Source of the DNA: CAXBID01 sp963815305 | GTDB lineage: Bacteria > Bacteroidota > Bacteroidia > Flavobacteriales > Flavobacteriaceae | NCBI GenBank assembly: GCA_963815305.1 | Contig: CAWFFW010000001.1 | Span: 2,914,001 to 2,978,000, forward strand | DNA length: 64,000 nt | Reading direction: 5' to 3' | In this document: piece by piece, positions 24,460 through 34,626 of the stretch | Position numbering within the stretch: the stretch's first letter is position 1 | Layout: every line of letters begins with the position of its first letter | The notes under the pieces: generated by a model | Told to the model about the DNA's origin: nothing | Databases searched by the model: none | Seen by the model: only the letters and a program-made list of their open reading frames with translations | Position numbers and translations under genes: made by a program

Positions 24460-27400
24460 TTAATGTTTTTTGATAAATAATTTGGTATTTACATCATCAA
24501 AAGCAATTTCTATACCGTTGTTCAAATTATCTATAATTTCTAGTTCGTTTGTTAATGTTTCCGATTTTATATAAGCCATATTTGCATCCACTGCACTCAA
24601 AATATTTTCGTCTTTTTGCAGGGTTACATCAATTCTATCTGTGACTTCAAAACCAGAATCTTTACGTAAATTTTGAATACGGTTTACAAGTTCTCTTGCA
24701 ATACCTTCTTGTCGTAAATCATCTGAAATGGTAACATCTAAAGCTACCGTAAGGGCACCTTCATTGGCCACCAACCATCCCGCAATATCTTGAGAGGTGA
24801 TCTCTACATCTTCGCGTTCTAAAGTAATATTTTTTCCATTAATATCAACTTCTAAACGACCATTTTGTTCAATTTTGTTAATATCTTCTGCTGTAAAGTT
24901 AATTACTGTATTGGCGATGGCTTTCATATCTTTTCCAAAACGTGGTCCGAGTGCTTTAAAATTTGGTTTTATTTGTTTTACCAAAATATCTGAAGCATCA
25001 TCTAAAAGTTCTATTTCTTTTACGTTTACCTCATGCCTTATTAAATCTGAAACCGCTAATATCTCTTCTCTTTGTTGCGCACTATCAACGGGAATCATAA
25101 TTTTTTGAAGTGGTTGACGCACTTTTATCTTTTCTTTAGCTCTTAACGATAAAACTAACGATGATATTGTTTGTGCGCTTTCCATTTTACGCTCTAAACT
25201 TTTATCAACAAAACTTTTATCAAACACAGGAAAATTAGATAAATGAACACTTTCAAAAGTTTCCTTTTTGGTTACTGCATTTAAATCTAAATAAAGTTTG
25301 TCCATAAAGAAAGGCGCTATTGGCGCTCCTAACTTAGCAATCGTTACCATACAGGTATAAAGTGTTTGATATGCCGAAATTTTATCTTGCTGATAATCGC
25401 CTTTCCAAAAGCGTCTTCTACTTAAACGTACAAACCAGTTACTTACATAATCTTGTGTGAAATCTGAAATAGCACGAGCCGCTTTGGTAGGTTCATAATC
25501 TGTATAAAAATCATCTACTTTCTTGATTAAGGTGTATAATTCTGAGAGAATCCAGCGATCTAATTCTGGTCTTTCATTTAATGAAATATCTGCTTCAGCA
25601 TAACTAAAATTATCCAGATTTGTGTATAACTGAAAGAATGAATACGTGTTATAAAGCGTTCCAAAAAACTTACGTTTTACTTCTTCAATCCCTTCTAAAT
25701 CAAATTTTAAATTATCCCAAGGATTTGCGTTAGATATCATATACCAACGTGTCGCATCGGCTCCATAATTTCCTAACGTTTCAAATGGGTCAACAGCATT
25801 TCCTAAACGCTTCGACATTTTTTGCCCGTTTTTATCTAACACCAATCCGTTAGATACCACATTTTTATAAGCAACAGAATCAAAAACCATCGTTCCGATG
25901 GCATGAAGTGTATAGAACCAACCACGGGTTTGATCTACACCTTCAGCAATAAAATCTGCTGGAAATGCTTTTTTATCGTCAATCAATTCTTTATTTTCAA
26001 ACGGATAATGCCATTGCGCATATGGCATAGAACCCGAATCAAACCAAACATCAATTAAATCGCTTTCGCGGAACATTTTTTGACCACTTGGAGATACTAA
26101 AATAATATCATCAACTATATTTTTATGCAAATCGATTTTCGCGTAGTTCTCTTCAGAATTATTTCCAACTTCAAAATCTTCGAAAATATCATTGATTAAT
26201 ACACCCGATAAAACAGCTTTTTGCATCTCAGATTTTAATTCTTCTACAGAACCTATACAAATTTCTTCTTTTCCATCTTCAGTTCGCCAGATTGGTAATG
26301 GGATACCCCAATAACGTGAACGTGATAAATTCCAATCGTTAGCATTTGCTAACCAATTTCCAAAACGACCCGTTCCTGTCGCTTTTGGCTTCCAGTTAAT
26401 GGTTTCGTTCAATTCAAACATTTTATCTTTTACGTCGGTCACTTTAATAAACCAAGAATCTAATGGATAGTAAAGAATGGGCTTATCTGTACGCCAGCAA
26501 TTTGGATAACTGTGTTTGTATTTTTCGACTTTAAAAGCCTTATTTTCTTCTTTTAATTTAATGGCAATCTCAACATCTATTGAACGTTCTGGTGCTTCAC
26601 CATCATTATAATATTCATTTTTTACATACTTGCCAGCATATTCCCCCATTTCTGGACGAAAACGACCTTGTAAATCTACAAGAGGTACCAAGTTTCCGTT
26701 TTCATCTTTCACTAACAATGGTGGAATTTCTGGTGTGGCTTGTTTTGCAACCAATGCATCATCTGCTCCAAAAGTAGGTGCTGTGTGCACAATTCCTGTT
26801 CCATCTTCAGTAGTAACAAAATCTCCAGAAATAACTCTAAAGGCATCTTGAGGATTATCATTTGGGAGTGCATATTGTAATAATTGCTCGTATTTTATGC
26901 CTACTAAATCTTTTCCAATAAATTCTTTTACAACGTAGAATGGAATTTTTTTATCATCAGCTTTATAGGCTAATAATTCTGATTTATCTTCAACTTTATT
27001 AAACTTTCCAGAAAATTGATAATTCACTAATTTCTTAGCTAGAACAACGTTTATTGGCTCAAATGTATATTGATTGTATGTTTCGACTAAAACATAGTCA
27101 ATTTTTGGTCCAACGGTTAAAGCAGTATTACTGGGTAGCGTCCAAGGTGTTGTTGTCCAAGCAAGAAAATAAATATCTCCTTCATTTTGTAAAAAATCTG
27201 GAAGTGAATTTTCAATCGCTTTAAACTGAGCAACAACCGTTGTATCCGTCACATCTTGATACGTTCCTGGTTGATTTAACTCATGCGAGCTTAATCCTGT
27301 ACCCGCTTTAGGTGAATAAGGCTGTATGGTATAACCCTTATACATTAACTTTTTAGTGTAAATCTGTTTTAATAACCACCAAACAGACTCCATATATTTA

Positions 27401-27858
27401 GGATCATAAGTAATATATGGGTCGTCCATATCTACCCAATAGCCCATCTTTTGAGTCAGGTCATTCCAAACATCCGTATAGCGCATCACGGCTTTTCTAC
27501 AAGCTGCGTTGTAATCTTCTACTGAAATTGTTTTTCCAATATCTTCTTTGGTGATGCCCAATTCTTTTTCTACGCCCAATTCTATAGGCAAACCATGTGT
27601 ATCCCAACCTGCTTTTCGCTTAACTTGGTAACCTTTCATAGTTTTGTAGCGCGGAAAAATATCTTTAATAGCGCGTGCTAAAACGTGGTGTACTCCAGGC
27701 AAACCATTTGCAGAAGGTGGTCCCTCAAAAAATACAAAAGGTTTGTTTCCTTCTCGTGTAGAAACACTTTTCTCAAAAATGTTATTTTCTTGCCAATAGT
27801 TTAAGATATCATCTGCTACTTTTGGTAAGTCAAGTCCTTTATATTCAGGAAATTTCAT
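24460..27858 (-). CDS. ileS: Isoleucyl-tRNA synthetase (long, type 2-like form)
   Basis: 1132 residues, longer than the E. coli type (about 940). It charges tRNA-Ile. Class I motifs are FFEGPPSANGLPGVHHVLAR (about 43-62, HIGH region present as HHVL) and KNGQKMSKRLGN (about 680, KMSKS loop). The CP1 editing domain contains FLAWTTTPWTLPSNTAL (about 229-245) and GTGIVHTAPTFGADD. The anticodon-binding region includes WILSELYTLIKKVD and FVRLSRRRFWKGDYQ. No C-terminal zinc finger is seen; length and KMSKR form agree with eukaryote-like IleRS2, a type often tolerant to mupirocin. That last point is inference from the family. Confidence 0.97.
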   Translation of the reverse strand: MKFPEYKGLDLPKVADDILNYWQENNIFEKSVSTREGNKPFVFFEGPPSANGLPGVHHVLARAIKDIFPRYKTMKGYQVKRKAGWDTHGLPIELGVEKELGITKEDIGKTISVEDYNAACRKAVMRYTDVWNDLTQKMGYWVDMDDPYITYDPKYMESVWWLLKQIYTKKLMYKGYTIQPYSPKAGTGLSSHELNQPGTYQDVTDTTVVAQFKAIENSLPDFLQNEGDIYFLAWTTTPWTLPSNTALTVGPKIDYVLVETYNQYTFEPINVVLAKKLVNYQFSGKFNKVEDKSELLAYKADDKKIPFYVVKEFIGKDLVGIKYEQLLQYALPNDNPQDAFRVISGDFVTTEDGTGIVHTAPTFGADDALVAKQATPEIPPLLVKDENGNLVPLVDLQGRFRPEMGEYAGKYVKNEYYNDGEAPERSIDVEIAIKLKEENKAFKVEKYKHSYPNCWRTDKPILYYPLDSWFIKVTDVKDKMFELNETINWKPKATGTGRFGNWLANANDWNLSRSRYWGIPLPIWRTEDGKEEICIGSVEELKSEMQKAVLSGVLINDIFEDFEVGNNSEENYAKIDLHKNIVDDIILVSPSGQKMFRESDLIDVWFDSGSMPYAQWHYPFENKELIDDKKAFPADFIAEGVDQTRGWFYTLHAIGTMVFDSVAYKNVVSNGLVLDKNGQKMSKRLGNAVDPFETLGNYGADATRWYMISNANPWDNLKFDLEGIEEVKRKFFGTLYNTYSFFQLYTNLDNFSYAEADISLNERPELDRWILSELYTLIKKVDDFYTDYEPTKAARAISDFTQDYVSNWFVRLSRRRFWKGDYQQDKISAYQTLYTCMVTIAKLGAPIAPFFMDKLYLDLNAVTKKETFESVHLSNFPVFDKSFVDKSLERKMESAQTISSLVLSLRAKEKIKVRQPLQKIMIPVDSAQQREEILAVSDLIRHEVNVKEIELLDDASDILVKQIKPNFKALGPRFGKDMKAIANTVINFTAEDINKIEQNGRLEVDINGKNITLEREDVEITSQDIAGWLVANEGALTVALDVTISDDLRQEGIARELVNRIQNLRKDSGFEVTDRIDVTLQKDENILSAVDANMAYIKSETLTNELEIIDNLNNGIEIAFDDVNTKLFIKKH

Positions 27859-28127
27859 CTGATAATATTTATTTTTTTTAAAATGGACAGATGTAAACTT
27901 TAATTTTAATAATTATAAATTATAATCATCTAATTATCAAAGTTTTCGCGCTCATTCACTCTACATTCTTATAAGTTCGCGAATTTAAGGAATTTTGATA
28001 TAATAGCGGTGTTTTTAATATAAAAGCCCAAATATTTTGTTTGGGTCAATAACGTCTTTAATGCCGTTAACATATTCAATTAAAATTAAGTTTCTTGTAA
28101 AGCACTTTAATTTAAAAAATTTTTAAG

Positions 28128-28556
28128 ATGAAAAATTTATCTCTATTAATAACTCTGATTTGTTTAATTTTTATATGTAGTTGTAATCAATCTGTTAATA
28201 GCCAAGCACCGGAAGCTGTAAAAAAAACATTTCAAGCAAAATATCCTGGAGAAGATGACCCTGATTGGGAGAAAGATTCTCATGGGAATTATGAATCGCA
28301 TTTTAAAATAGATGGCGTAAAATATAGAGCGGATTTTAAACCTAATGGTCGTTGGATTGAAACAGAAACTAGTATTGATAAAAAAGACTTACCAGAAGCT
28401 ATTAGGCATAAAATTGAAAATGATTTTGATGGAGAAATTACTGAAATAGAAAAGGTTGATCACCACTCCAAAGGTATATTTTATGATGTGGAATTTAAAC
28501 AAAAAGGTAAAAATAAAGATATAGAATTTAAGGCTGATGGCACTGTTATAAATTAA
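28128..28556 (+). CDS. PepSY-like domain lipoprotein
   Basis: 142 residues with a lipoprotein signal (MKNLSLLITLICLIFICSC). The body contains two tandem PepSY-like units, each helix then sheet: PEAVKKTFQAKYPGEDDPDWEKD with FKIDGVKYRADFKPNGRWIE (about 28-80), and LPEAIRHKIENDFDGEITEIEK with YDVEFKQKGKNKDIEFKADG (about 88-140). The PepSY_like family (PF11396) is periplasmic and thought to inhibit proteases or bind peptides; function is not settled. It is a lone gene on the plus strand, between ileS (divergent) and the big T9SS protein gene (convergent), with a shared terminator. Confidence 0.82.
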   Translation: MKNLSLLITLICLIFICSCNQSVNSQAPEAVKKTFQAKYPGEDDPDWEKDSHGNYESHFKIDGVKYRADFKPNGRWIETETSIDKKDLPEAIRHKIENDFDGEITEIEKVDHHSKGIFYDVEFKQKGKNKDIEFKADGTVIN

Positions 28557-28584
28557 AATTTGTGTGGTTGATTTGAGGTTATAT

Positions 28585-28622
28585 AAAAAAAGCCAAAACA
28601 ATGGATTGTTTTGGCTTTTTTT
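28585..28622. terminator. Bidirectional terminator
   Basis: Perfect 18-bp arms (28585-28602, 28605-28622; core GCCAAAACAAT) with a GG loop, flanked by A and T runs. It ends both the plus-strand PepSY gene and the minus-strand surface protein gene. Confidence 0.9.
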
Positions 28623-28639
28623 TTAGAGCTATTATAAAA

Positions 28640-31600
28640 CTAATTAACTATAATCTTTTTTGTTATTACTCTATTGGTATCTGTTCTTAAGTATACAACA
28701 TAGGCACCACTTGCTAAATTTGAAACACTTAATCCGTTATTTAATTCTTCTTGAGACACGTTATTAAATTCTAAAGTGGTTTGCCCTAACATATTTACAA
28801 CGGCTATTCGGCTTACTGAAGTATTTAATTTTTTTCCAAACAATTTGTGTTCACTATTCTGGTAGTAAATAAAATTTTCAGTAGCTAGAGATTCTTCAAT
28901 ACCTAATGTTTGAGCTTGGCTTCGGAACACAATTTTAAATCTTTCATTAAACTTTCCTTGATCTGAAGTAAACTGATACGCCGTATGTTCTCTTAAATTG
29001 AAGTATGTATCTGTAAAATTATCTTTCAAATAAATAGCCTGAGATTCATCAATATTTTCCATTTCAGTAATCCTTATTTCAAATGTATTTTTCCCAGACG
29101 ATTTAAAATTTAAAGGTATAATTTTATCCGAAGTTATATCAGCATAAGCTTGTATATTCATGTCTTTTCCTTCTAAACTCAAATGTAAATCATTATTATT
29201 TACATCTACATTTTCTGCATCATAACCATAATCATAAGCATCACTTGTATGTGAACTGAAACCCAATAGTAATTCCCTTCTCGTAGCAGGCCCTGAAACA
29301 GAATTAAATTCTAAACGAAATTTCTTCATCAAATTAACACCTTTCTCTTCAGAAGAACTTTTACCAGATTTACTACTGTTTTTTGAAAACACCGAACCGT
29401 TATTATAGCTACCATTTGCATTAGCCTCTTTAACAAAAACACGTTGTGTATTATTAAATTTTATAGTGCCATTGGCAATGATTTCTGTAATAAAACCTTG
29501 CCCTACAGGAAGATATCTTGATGGTGATATCGTACCATTTTGAGCGCCTGTATCAACACCACCTTTAATACCTACAAATTGATATGCTCTGATGGATCCC
29601 ATTTTATTTACCTGCGCATAACCTCCATTATAATCCTTAAGGTTATGTGACGTCCCGCTCCATTGTTGCCATAATTGTATAACGCCATCAATAACTCCTT
29701 CATTATCATCTATAAATTTGTGGATATCTAATGCTGAAGGATATGGGTTTCCTAACAAGTAACTTGTTTCTGAAACAGAAGGGACTGAACCTGGACCACC
29801 TACATCTATAGCGTCTATCAAAATAGTTCCGTTGTTAGGTTTGCCTTCAAAAATATATTGTTGTTCCGAGGCTGGAATTCCTGTACCTTTTTGTGTGTAA
29901 CCTACTCCTGGTTTTATATTTTTACTGGTAGTTAATTTCACCCAATCCCAATATGTTACACCGTTCATAAAGGTATATAACCAATATGTACTAATGTTTC
30001 CATTTCCTGTGTAACCTGTTGTAAATTGCGTGTTAAACCCATTACCATCTTTTAATAAATTTAAACTAAAAGGTGAATTATTTGGGTTATTTGTAGCTGT
30101 ATTATTATTTATCAACGCTGTAGCTCCTTTTGCGCCTACTGGCGACGCCCAATAGTTATACCAATAAGGACTTGCTGTTCCTTCTTGTCGTCTTAGAATT
30201 TTTCCGTCTGACGATGTTACTAAATCACTGTCTTTTGTTTGAATTAATTGAGAATCATCTTTTAAATCTAATGTTCCATTTAATTCTAAATACCAACTAT
30301 TTTCAACTAAATTATCACCTTCAATGGTTAACGTTTTGTTAGCATCAATAATAAGTGCCGACGTCATAATGGGTTGATTAGTTGTAATATTATTTGAAAT
30401 TTTTACAATTCGAAAATCATCATTATCGCTCTCATTTTCAATATTCCAAATATCTCCATGCATCCATATAGACTCTGTTCCCCATGCACCATCAGCTGTT
30501 GTTGTATAAGGTATTGGAGCTGTCTGTTCTTGTACAGTGGCATCAGATAAAAAAACATCTCGATTATTACCTGAATTATCTACAATTTTCATGTTTTTAA
30601 TATCTTTCATAGGATAATAAGCAATAAGGTTAGACCATAGTACTTTATTATTCGTGTTTATATCTTTAATATCTTTAGGAACGATACTGCCTTTCAGGTT
30701 GCCTGAATTGTCTTCAATCTCTTGATAAACCATTTGCTGTATTTGATTTTGAGAAAGGAAGGTGTTAAATACTCTTACTTCATCAATATCACCTTTAAAA
30801 TACTGTTTATCGACAAGGTTTCGAGATAGTCTTCCTATTTCAAATTTTCCATTAGAACTTGCTGAATTTTTAATCACTGCACCAGTACTACCTGCGTTTC
30901 CAGAATCTACAAGCTGTCCATCAACATATAATTTTAATTCTCCAGTTGTACTCGTATATGTGCCTGTTAAATGATGCCATTCATTTAAATTAATAGACGT
31001 AGCATTACTCCCTATTGTTTCTTGTCCGTTTTCAGCAGAATTTATAGTAAAGCGTGGTTTATTTCCATTTCTCAACCACAATTTGACACCAATATCTTCG
31101 CCTGCAATAACCATATCTGTTGAGTTACCTGTATCAGATTTTACCCAAGCCATAATAACAACTTCATCCAATCCATTAATAAAAGACGTTCTATGTAAAT
31201 AATCATTTATTCCATCAAAATTTATAGATGCTTCTGCTGGTGGATCTACACTAAATAAATCTCTATAATCTAAATCGCCACCCGAACTTAAATCACCATC
31301 AACATCTGGTAAAATTGATAAATCTGTTGGGTCTTCAATACCTTCATTTACATCCCAGGATGTATCATTAACACCATTAGTTTCAAAAGCATCAAGTAAT
31401 CCATCATTATCCGTATCAATAGTTGAATTACTTTGAGGCATTCCATTTTCCTCGCTATCTGAAGTTCCATCATTATCCGAATCTGTATCTAAATAATCTG
31501 GTGTACCATCACCATCAGTATCTTCAGGAGTTATTAACCCAGATTGGTAGTTATCATCCAAACCATCACCGTTAACATCTATCATTGATAAACCACTTCC

Positions 31601-32869
31601 GCTTGGAGCGATATAAGAATTAGTAGCTTGTGCTTCAATGTTATCTGGTATTCCATCGTTATCTGAATCTATATCTAAATAGTCTGGATAACTATCATTA
31701 TCAGTATCTTTTCTACATCTTGTATAACCATAAAAATTACCATTTATGAACGTTGTTCCGTCTAGTTCTTGACCAAGTATAATATTATTATCAGTTGATT
31801 TCCAAGTAAACGTATTTAATGTTAATCCGTTTGTAAAAACCATAGGCTCTGGCGGACCGTTTAAAACTTTTGAACCGTAAACATCCACAGTACCATCTGG
31901 TTTTACAATAAACCTTATCAATGGAGTTTCTGCATTTGATGGTGTAGACCATGTAATTTGCCAAACCTCCTTAATGGTACCATCTCCATAAAAAGTACCG
32001 TCTACAAATTCTAGATTTCTTCGCCTACTGAAGAGATTAATTTCTTGGTTTGTTAGTTGAACCCCATTTATACTTAAATTAAAACTATTATCTAACCTAG
32101 TTACGTCGGTTACGAATCCATCAGCTTCATTATTTACGGTGAATGATACAGTTTCTCCATTTCTTTTAGCAAAAGAAAGCTGGTCTAAAGTAGGAGTAAT
32201 TTTACATCCTTCATCTGTATCTAAAATACCATCGTTATCATCATCCAAATCCACTGAATCCAATACTCCATCTCCATCTGTATCTCTTGAAGACTCAGGT
32301 ACTTCATCAGAAACATAATTAATATTATAATCTTCAATTTCTCCTGATGCATAATTAAAATCACATGATGTAAAACTATTTTTGTGAACAGCCCTAAAAC
32401 CAATTCTTATCCTTGAAGGTCCTAATTCAGCTGAATTAGGTATGGGAATACTAATGGGTATATTTATTGTCTTATTGCCAGCTACATTGTTATCACTTTT
32501 TGCAGTAAACAGAAAGCGCTCACCACTATCTTCAAAATCATCATCAGAACTTTCATTAAAGTTCATCCAAACAATTACTGTATTGGCATCAGTATTCCAA
32601 CCGTTTAAAGTTACACTTACATTACCTGTAATTGTTTGACCGATTATAACATCTGTTGCCGAAAGCGCTGAATAATTTGTGTAATTTCCAGTAGACCCAG
32701 AAGTTGTATTATTAATATTTCCTATTGAAACATTAGATATAAAATTAGTGTTGTAGCTATTTACATTAATAGGACTACAATACTGAGCATGTAAATTATC
32801 AATATTAATGAATTGAAAAATTAAGAGACTTAAAATCCAATAATAGATTTTATTATGATATTGTTTCAT
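28640..32869 (-). CDS. Giant T9SS-secreted surface protein with GEVED, TSP3-type repeats and LamG domain
   Basis: 1409 residues. Signal peptide ending NIDNLHAQ; a GEVED domain at about 50-190 (YCSPINVNSYNTNFISNVS start, SGEIEDYNINY end); Asp-rich thrombospondin type-3-like calcium repeats (DTDGDGVLDSVDLDDDNDG near 197, more through about 400-520, for example DTDNDSYPDYLDIDSDNDG); a LamG/concanavalin-like domain at about 550-720 (INFDGINDYLHRT, VDGQLVDSGNAG); a C-terminal module with YWASPVG and LLGNPYPSALDIHKF; and a T9SS type A sorting domain at the end (VVNMLGQTTLEF, SNLASGAYVVYLRT). It is exported by the gliding-associated type IX system and attached to or released from the surface. The role is probably adhesion or glycan binding. 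The downstream terminator is shared with the PepSY gene. Confidence 0.92.
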   Translation of the reverse strand: MKQYHNKIYYWILSLLIFQFINIDNLHAQYCSPINVNSYNTNFISNVSIGNINNTTSGSTGNYTNYSALSATDVIIGQTITGNVSVTLNGWNTDANTVIVWMNFNESSDDDFEDSGERFLFTAKSDNNVAGNKTINIPISIPIPNSAELGPSRIRIGFRAVHKNSFTSCDFNYASGEIEDYNINYVSDEVPESSRDTDGDGVLDSVDLDDDNDGILDTDEGCKITPTLDQLSFAKRNGETVSFTVNNEADGFVTDVTRLDNSFNLSINGVQLTNQEINLFSRRRNLEFVDGTFYGDGTIKEVWQITWSTPSNAETPLIRFIVKPDGTVDVYGSKVLNGPPEPMVFTNGLTLNTFTWKSTDNNIILGQELDGTTFINGNFYGYTRCRKDTDNDSYPDYLDIDSDNDGIPDNIEAQATNSYIAPSGSGLSMIDVNGDGLDDNYQSGLITPEDTDGDGTPDYLDTDSDNDGTSDSEENGMPQSNSTIDTDNDGLLDAFETNGVNDTSWDVNEGIEDPTDLSILPDVDGDLSSGGDLDYRDLFSVDPPAEASINFDGINDYLHRTSFINGLDEVVIMAWVKSDTGNSTDMVIAGEDIGVKLWLRNGNKPRFTINSAENGQETIGSNATSINLNEWHHLTGTYTSTTGELKLYVDGQLVDSGNAGSTGAVIKNSASSNGKFEIGRLSRNLVDKQYFKGDIDEVRVFNTFLSQNQIQQMVYQEIEDNSGNLKGSIVPKDIKDINTNNKVLWSNLIAYYPMKDIKNMKIVDNSGNNRDVFLSDATVQEQTAPIPYTTTADGAWGTESIWMHGDIWNIENESDNDDFRIVKISNNITTNQPIMTSALIIDANKTLTIEGDNLVENSWYLELNGTLDLKDDSQLIQTKDSDLVTSSDGKILRRQEGTASPYWYNYWASPVGAKGATALINNNTATNNPNNSPFSLNLLKDGNGFNTQFTTGYTGNGNISTYWLYTFMNGVTYWDWVKLTTSKNIKPGVGYTQKGTGIPASEQQYIFEGKPNNGTILIDAIDVGGPGSVPSVSETSYLLGNPYPSALDIHKFIDDNEGVIDGVIQLWQQWSGTSHNLKDYNGGYAQVNKMGSIRAYQFVGIKGGVDTGAQNGTISPSRYLPVGQGFITEIIANGTIKFNNTQRVFVKEANANGSYNNGSVFSKNSSKSGKSSSEEKGVNLMKKFRLEFNSVSGPATRRELLLGFSSHTSDAYDYGYDAENVDVNNNDLHLSLEGKDMNIQAYADITSDKIIPLNFKSSGKNTFEIRITEMENIDESQAIYLKDNFTDTYFNLREHTAYQFTSDQGKFNERFKIVFRSQAQTLGIEESLATENFIYYQNSEHKLFGKKLNTSVSRIAVVNMLGQTTLEFNNVSQEELNNGLSVSNLASGAYVVYLRTDTNRVITKKIIVN

Positions 32870-33211
32870 AGGTTAAATTATAATAGTTTGAGAGTAAAAA
32901 TTAATTTTAATACCTGATAAAACGCTACTTAAGTAAAATGGATTATAATAATGAGGGAAGTTTGCTAGTTAATAAAATTGAATTCTAATAATTAACAATG
33001 CAATATTAAAGATTTCTGCCGAAACACACTATGAAAAAGTAGTTTTTTTTCGATTAAGTGATTAAAAATTCCGATTAAATGCGTATCAATTGTCATGAAA
33101 TACAAATAACACAGGTCAAAAAACACCTGTATTTTGTAATATATGTATTACAAATAATTTAAATAAACTATTGTTTTTCAGATATCTAATAATTCTAAAG
33201 AAAAATAATAC
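32870..33211. other. Intergenic region, 342 bp, with two inverted repeats
   Basis: No gene seen. At 33111-33130 ACAGGT/ACCTGT arms flank CAAAAAAC; on the minus strand this is a weak terminator candidate for radA. At 33133-33154 TTTGTAATA/TATTACAAA is a perfect 9-bp inverted repeat with a TATG spacer. The surface-protein promoter must lie near 32880-32960 but no clear TAnnTTTG was found. Confidence 0.5.
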
Positions 33212-34570
33212 TTAGACTATAATATCAACTAAATCTTCAATTTTAGAAATAAGCTGAATTTTAATAACCGTATTTTTAAGTGAAATTTTATTGTATTTAG
33301 AAACAAAGATGGTTGAAAAACCTAATTTTTCAGCTTCTAAAATGCGTTGTTCTACGCGTTGAACAGGTCTAATTTCGCCAGATAATCCTACTTCTGCAGC
33401 AAAACAAAAATCTTTTTGAAGCGACACATCTTCATTTGAAGATAAAATGGATGCTACAACGGCTAAATCAATTGCAGGATCATCAACACTGATACCTCCC
33501 GTAATATTTAAAAAAACATCTTTAGCACCCAAACGAAAACCTGCTCTTTTTTCTAAAACCGCTAATAACATGTTTAGTCGTTTTGCATTAAAGCCCGTTG
33601 CACTGCGTTGCGGTGTACCGTAAACGGCTGTACTAACTAAGGCTTGAACCTCAATCATCAGCGGGCGCATTCCTTCTAATGTTGCTGCTACGGCATTCCC
33701 AGATAATTCTTCATCTTTTTTAGAAATTAAAATCTCAGATGGATTTGAGACTTCACGCAAACCAGAACCTTGCATTTCATAAATACCCAATTCATTGGTT
33801 GATCCAAAACGGTTTTTATGCGCTCTTAAAATTCGAAAAACATGATTACGGTCACCTTCAAATTGTAAAACAGTATCTACCATATGTTCTAATATCTTAG
33901 GACCAGCAATATTTCCGTCTTTAGTAATATGGCCAATTAACAAAACGGGGGTTGCAGTTTCTTTCGCAAATTTTATAAGCTCTGTGGTACATTCTTTAAT
34001 TTGTGAAATACTACCAGAAGACGACTCAATATAATCACTATGTAGCGTTTGAATAGAATCGATGATGACAATATCAGGTTCTAAACCTTCAATCTGCTTG
34101 AATATATTTTGAGTTTTTGTTTCAGTAAGAATATAACAATTATTGTTATTCGGATTAATACGTTCTGCTCGCATTTTAATCTGTTTCTGGCTTTCCTCAC
34201 CTGAAACATAAAGTGTTTTATATGGTAATTTTAAGGATATTTGAAGGAGCAGTGTACTTTTTCCAATGCCTGGTTCTCCTCCTAAAAGGGTTAACGAACC
34301 GGGAACAATTCCACCACCTAAAACACGATTAAATTCACCGTCAAAAGTGTCTAAACGCGCTTCTTTAGTATTGTCTATTTCATTAATTCGTAATGGAATG
34401 GAAGCCTTTTTAGTTTTCGTTGTTGGGGTTTTCCAATCACTTTTTTCTGGCTTTTGAATAACTTCTTCTACAATCGTATTCCACTCTTTACAGGCCGTGC
34501 ATTGTCCTTGCCATTTAGCAAATTGGGTACCACAGTTTTGACAAAAAAATGTCGTTTTAACTTTTGCCAT
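33212..34570 (-). CDS. radA: DNA repair protein RadA
   Basis: 452 residues of the RecA-related branch-migration factor. N-terminal zinc ribbon FFCQNCGTQFAKWQGQCTAC (about 8-27); Walker A GGEPGIGKSTLL (about 96-107); Walker B LEPDIVIIDSIQ (about 157-168); the RadA-specific KNRFG motif in RILRAHKNRFGSTNELGIYEM (about 245-265); and the C-terminal Lon-like domain with GYPQRSATGF-type sequence (TAVYGTPQRSATGFNAKRL) and ITGGISVDDPAIDLAVVASI. RadA extends heteroduplex DNA during recombination. The CCTCTCC/GGAGAGG repeat abuts its ATG, so the ribosome-binding region may be in a hairpin. Confidence 0.97.
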   Translation of the reverse strand: MAKVKTTFFCQNCGTQFAKWQGQCTACKEWNTIVEEVIQKPEKSDWKTPTTKTKKASIPLRINEIDNTKEARLDTFDGEFNRVLGGGIVPGSLTLLGGEPGIGKSTLLLQISLKLPYKTLYVSGEESQKQIKMRAERINPNNNNCYILTETKTQNIFKQIEGLEPDIVIIDSIQTLHSDYIESSSGSISQIKECTTELIKFAKETATPVLLIGHITKDGNIAGPKILEHMVDTVLQFEGDRNHVFRILRAHKNRFGSTNELGIYEMQGSGLREVSNPSEILISKKDEELSGNAVAATLEGMRPLMIEVQALVSTAVYGTPQRSATGFNAKRLNMLLAVLEKRAGFRLGAKDVFLNITGGISVDDPAIDLAVVASILSSNEDVSLQKDFCFAAEVGLSGEIRPVQRVEQRILEAEKLGFSTIFVSKYNKISLKNTVIKIQLISKIEDLVDIIV

Positions 34571-34608
34571 AAGCCTCTCCCTAACCTCTCCAAAGGAGAG
34601 GAATTAAT
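34571..34608. repeat. Palindromic repeat at the radA start
   Basis: A perfect 7-bp hairpin CCTCTCC-AAA-GGAGAGG (34585-34601), with a second CCTCTCC-type arm (34574-34580) able to form an alternative pair. It begins one base upstream of the radA ATG. It is the same family as the elements at 12261 and 12378. Confidence 0.65.
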
Positions 34609-34626
34609 TCAGTTTTTAAATTTAAG

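Noticed and set aside
24797..25108. Plus-strand frame within ileS
   Set aside because: Antisense shadow of a clearly real synthetase gene with full-length motifs.
31250..32300. Tandem Asp-rich coding repeats as a possible CRISPR or DNA repeat array
   Set aside because: They are in frame within the surface protein and encode TSP3-type calcium repeats; spacing is irregular.
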